Assembly: GCA_030430835.1 (NCBI GenBank)
Contig: JAUIKJ010000104.1
Span: 1-8,870 of the forward strand
Direction: 5' to 3'
Source: Candidatus Hydrogenedentota bacterium
GTDB lineage: Bacteria > Hydrogenedentota > Hydrogenedentia > Hydrogenedentales > JAEUWI01
Length of the DNA stretch: 8,870 nucleotides
The position numbers were made by a program, and so were the translations under genes. The first letter of the stretch is position 1. Each line of letters begins with the position of its first letter. The notes under the pieces are model-generated. The model saw only the letters and a program-made list of their open reading frames with translations. It did no database searches and was not told where the DNA came from. Shown here one piece after another: positions 6,946 through 8,870 of this stretch.

Positions 6946-8870
6946 ATGCGTTATTTCGTCACCATTTTGGTTATCGTTGGCGCGGCCCTGCCGGGCGCGG
7001 GGGACGAATTGCCTCCGCCGGTTTCCCGGCCCATCGACTTCGCGCAGGACCTTCACCCCATCCTCGCCGAGCACTGCTGGGAGTGTCACGGCGGGGGGAA
7101 GCGCAAGGGCGGCGTGCAGGTGGATTCGCGGCGCGTGCTCCTGCAGGGCAACAGCGACGGGCCCATCGTCATCGAAGGCGACAGCGCGGGAAGCAAGCTG
7201 ATTGCGCTGGTCGCCTCCAGTGACCCCGATATCCGCATGCCCCCCGAAGGGCGTGCGCTGACCGCCGAAGAAGTGGGCATCCTCCGCGCATGGATCGATC
7301 AGGGCGTGAAGTGGACCGACATGGCCCCGCACGAGGTGGACTATGTGGCCTCGCTGCACCTCCAGGACGTTGACCTGTCGGGGCTCGCGGAAGGCGAGAA
7401 CCTTATCGACCATCTCCTCGCGCCCTATTTCGAGAAGCACGGCGTCACGCCGGCCGCCGCCACAAGCGACGCGCGCTTCGCGCGCCGGGCTTACATGGAT
7501 ATTACCGGACTGCTGCCCACGCCGGCGGAGTTGGAGCGCTTCGCCTTCCGCAGCCATCCGGACAAGCGGGCGCGTCTGATCGACGAGTTGCTCGCGCGTG
7601 ACCGTGCCTACGCCGAGAACTGGATGACCTTCTGGAACGACATGCTCCGGAACGACTTTGAGGGGGTGGGCTATATCGACGGTGGCCGCAAGCAGATCAC
7701 CGACTGGCTGTACATGGCCCTTCAGGACAACATGCCCTACGATCAGTTCACGAAGGAACTGATTCATCCGCGTCCATCTTCCGAAGGCTTCATCAACGGC
7801 ATCGTCTGGCGCGGGGACAATGCCGCCATCCAGACCCCGCCGCTCCAGGCCGCGCGCAACCTGTCCCAGGTCTTCATGGGCGTTAACCTCAAGTGCGCCT
7901 CCTGCCACGACAGCTTCATCGACCACTGGCAACTCGCCGACGCCTATGCGCTCGCGAACTGCTTCAGCGAAGATCCCCTCGAACTCATCCGCTGCGACGT
8001 GCCGCTGGGCAAGCCGGCGAGCTACGGCTTCCTCTGGCCGGAACTGGGCGAGGTCGCGCCGGACCTCTCCAGGCGCGACCGCATGGCGCGCGTGGCCGAA
8101 CTCGCCACCGCCGAGGAGAACGCGCACTTCACCCGCACCATCGTGAACCGCTACTGGGCGCTGCTCATGGGCCGGGGCATCGTTGAGCCGCTGGACGGCA
8201 TCGAGAAGGAGCCGTGGCATCCGGAACTGCTCGACGCCCTCGCAAGGGACTTCATCGACCACGGCTACGACCTGAAGCACCTCCTGCGCCGGATCATGAC
8301 CTCGCGCATTTACGGCGCGGAATCCGTTCCCGCCACGGAGCAGCAGCTGCAGGATTACGTGTTCCGCGGACCCACCGTGCGGCGGCTCACGGCCGAGCAA
8401 TTCTACGACGCCCTCGCCAGCATCACCGGCGTGTGGCAGGTGAACCCGAAGTTCATCATGCCGGAAGACCGTTCGCCCGCCGAGAAGCTGCGTCAGGAAG
8501 AATTGCGCAAGGCGGCCGCCGGCGGCAAGAGCGAGGCGCTTCCGGAAGACGCGAACACGGTCGAAGCACGGCGCACGCCGGTCCGCGCGTGGCGCGTGCC
8601 CGCCGATCCGCTCACCCGCGCCCTCGGCCGCACCAACCGCGAACAGGTCACCTCCCGCCGTGAGACGCAGTTCACCACGCTACAGGCCCTGGAAATGAGT
8701 AACGGCGAAACCTTGTTTACCCAATTGGCCCTCGGCGCGCAGGCGCTCGCGGAGGACCACGGCGGCGATCCCAACGCCATCGTCGACTACATCTACGAAT
8801 ACGGTTTACAACGGGAACCCACCGAGGAGGAGGGGCAGCTCGCCCGCGCCATCCTCGAAGCCCCCGATAC
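6946..8870 (+). CDS. Secreted PSCyt1-DUF1549-DUF1553 haem-binding protein, 3' end missing
   Basis: The frame is open to the window edge: 641 codons plus two bases with no stop. A stop at 6916-6918 and a signal-peptide-like opening (hydrophobic residues about 4-15, cleavage near 18-20) fix the ATG, although its Shine-Dalgarno site is weak (GGGAA, 6935-6939). Domains in order: PSCyt1 cytochrome c-like domain (about 32-125), with haem motif CWECH (Cys44, Cys47, His48) and likely axial Met98 in RMPP; DUF1549/PSCyt2 (about 150-345), with RRAYMDITGLLPTPAEL and a second CxxCH at 317-321 (CASCH); DUF1553/PSD1 (from about 385), with TIVNRYWALLMGRGIVEP and, near the end, LQREPTEEE. The linker between the last two domains is short. 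A charged, probably disordered insert lies at about 506-545. By comparison with the family, roughly 30-50 residues are missing. These proteins are common in Planctomycetota and relatives. Their biochemical role is not established; electron transfer or polysaccharide breakdown have been suggested. DUF1501 genes often follow, but the next gene is outside the window. Confidence 0.9.
   Translation, partial: MRYFVTILVIVGAALPGAGDELPPPVSRPIDFAQDLHPILAEHCWECHGGGKRKGGVQVDSRRVLLQGNSDGPIVIEGDSAGSKLIALVASSDPDIRMPPEGRALTAEEVGILRAWIDQGVKWTDMAPHEVDYVASLHLQDVDLSGLAEGENLIDHLLAPYFEKHGVTPAAATSDARFARRAYMDITGLLPTPAELERFAFRSHPDKRARLIDELLARDRAYAENWMTFWNDMLRNDFEGVGYIDGGRKQITDWLYMALQDNMPYDQFTKELIHPRPSSEGFINGIVWRGDNAAIQTPPLQAARNLSQVFMGVNLKCASCHDSFIDHWQLADAYALANCFSEDPLELIRCDVPLGKPASYGFLWPELGEVAPDLSRRDRMARVAELATAEENAHFTRTIVNRYWALLMGRGIVEPLDGIEKEPWHPELLDALARDFIDHGYDLKHLLRRIMTSRIYGAESVPATEQQLQDYVFRGPTVRRLTAEQFYDALASITGVWQVNPKFIMPEDRSPAEKLRQEELRKAAAGGKSEALPEDANTVEARRTPVRAWRVPADPLTRALGRTNREQVTSRRETQFTTLQALEMSNGETLFTQLALGAQALAEDHGGDPNAIVDYIYEYGLQREPTEEEGQLARAILEAPD

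Noticed and set aside
6940..8400. A 486-codon open frame on the minus strand opposite the last gene
   Set aside because: The + strand frame carries a signal peptide, two CxxCH motifs and DUF1549/DUF1553 signatures. The minus frame has only compositional openness.
1..8870. CRISPR arrays, tRNA or rRNA genes, insertion sequences, attachment sites
   Set aside because: No regularly spaced repeats, cloverleaf sequence, transposase frame or terminal inverted repeats were found. The window looks like ordinary housekeeping chromosome plus one phylum-typical gene.

Overview
The window is GC-rich, densely coded bacterial chromosome with every supported gene on the + strand. Three genes are complete: gltB and gltD, the two subunits of NADPH-type glutamate synthase (GOGAT), and a small DinB/YfiT-fold protein. 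A fourth gene runs off the right edge. It encodes a secreted protein with a PSCyt1 (planctomycete cytochrome c), a PSCyt2 (DUF1549) and a PSD1 (DUF1553) module. That architecture is expanded in Planctomycetota, Verrucomicrobiota, Lentisphaerota and a few neighbouring phyla such as Hydrogenedentota and Acidobacteriota. The window therefore suggests a member of the PVC group or one of those neighbours. The other three genes do not narrow this, and a single gene cannot fix the phylum.

Layout. Positions 1-286 are non-coding. They are AT-richer than the rest and hold a consensus -35 box (TTGACA, 171-176) with a plausible -10 box, followed by a leader of about 80 nt with an inverted repeat and a Shine-Dalgarno site. 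gltB runs 287-4858 and overlaps gltD (4845-6371) by 14 nt. The DinB-like gene (6395-6856) follows 23 nt after gltD with its own strong Shine-Dalgarno site, so the three probably form one transcript. The gap 6857-6945 holds GC-rich inverted repeats that could pair in more than one way, then an extended -10 promoter. The PSCyt1-DUF1549-DUF1553 gene starts at 6946 and is open at the right edge.

How the genes work together. GltB and GltD form the alpha-beta unit of GOGAT. GltD takes electrons from NADPH through FAD. Iron-sulfur clusters pass them to FMN in GltB, where 2-oxoglutarate is aminated with ammonia released from glutamine and channelled between sites. With glutamine synthetase, which is not in this window, this is the main ammonia-assimilation route. 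All catalytic and cofactor motifs that could be checked are intact. The DinB-like protein has a complete metal-binding His triad but no predictable substrate. The last gene is a separate unit, probably periplasmic and haem-binding, with no obvious link to nitrogen metabolism.

No clearly new multi-gene system is visible. The points most worth a second look are the uncharacterised haem-containing DUF1549/DUF1553 protein with its second CxxCH motif, the DinB gene attached to gltBD, and the regulatory structure ahead of gltB and ahead of the last gene.
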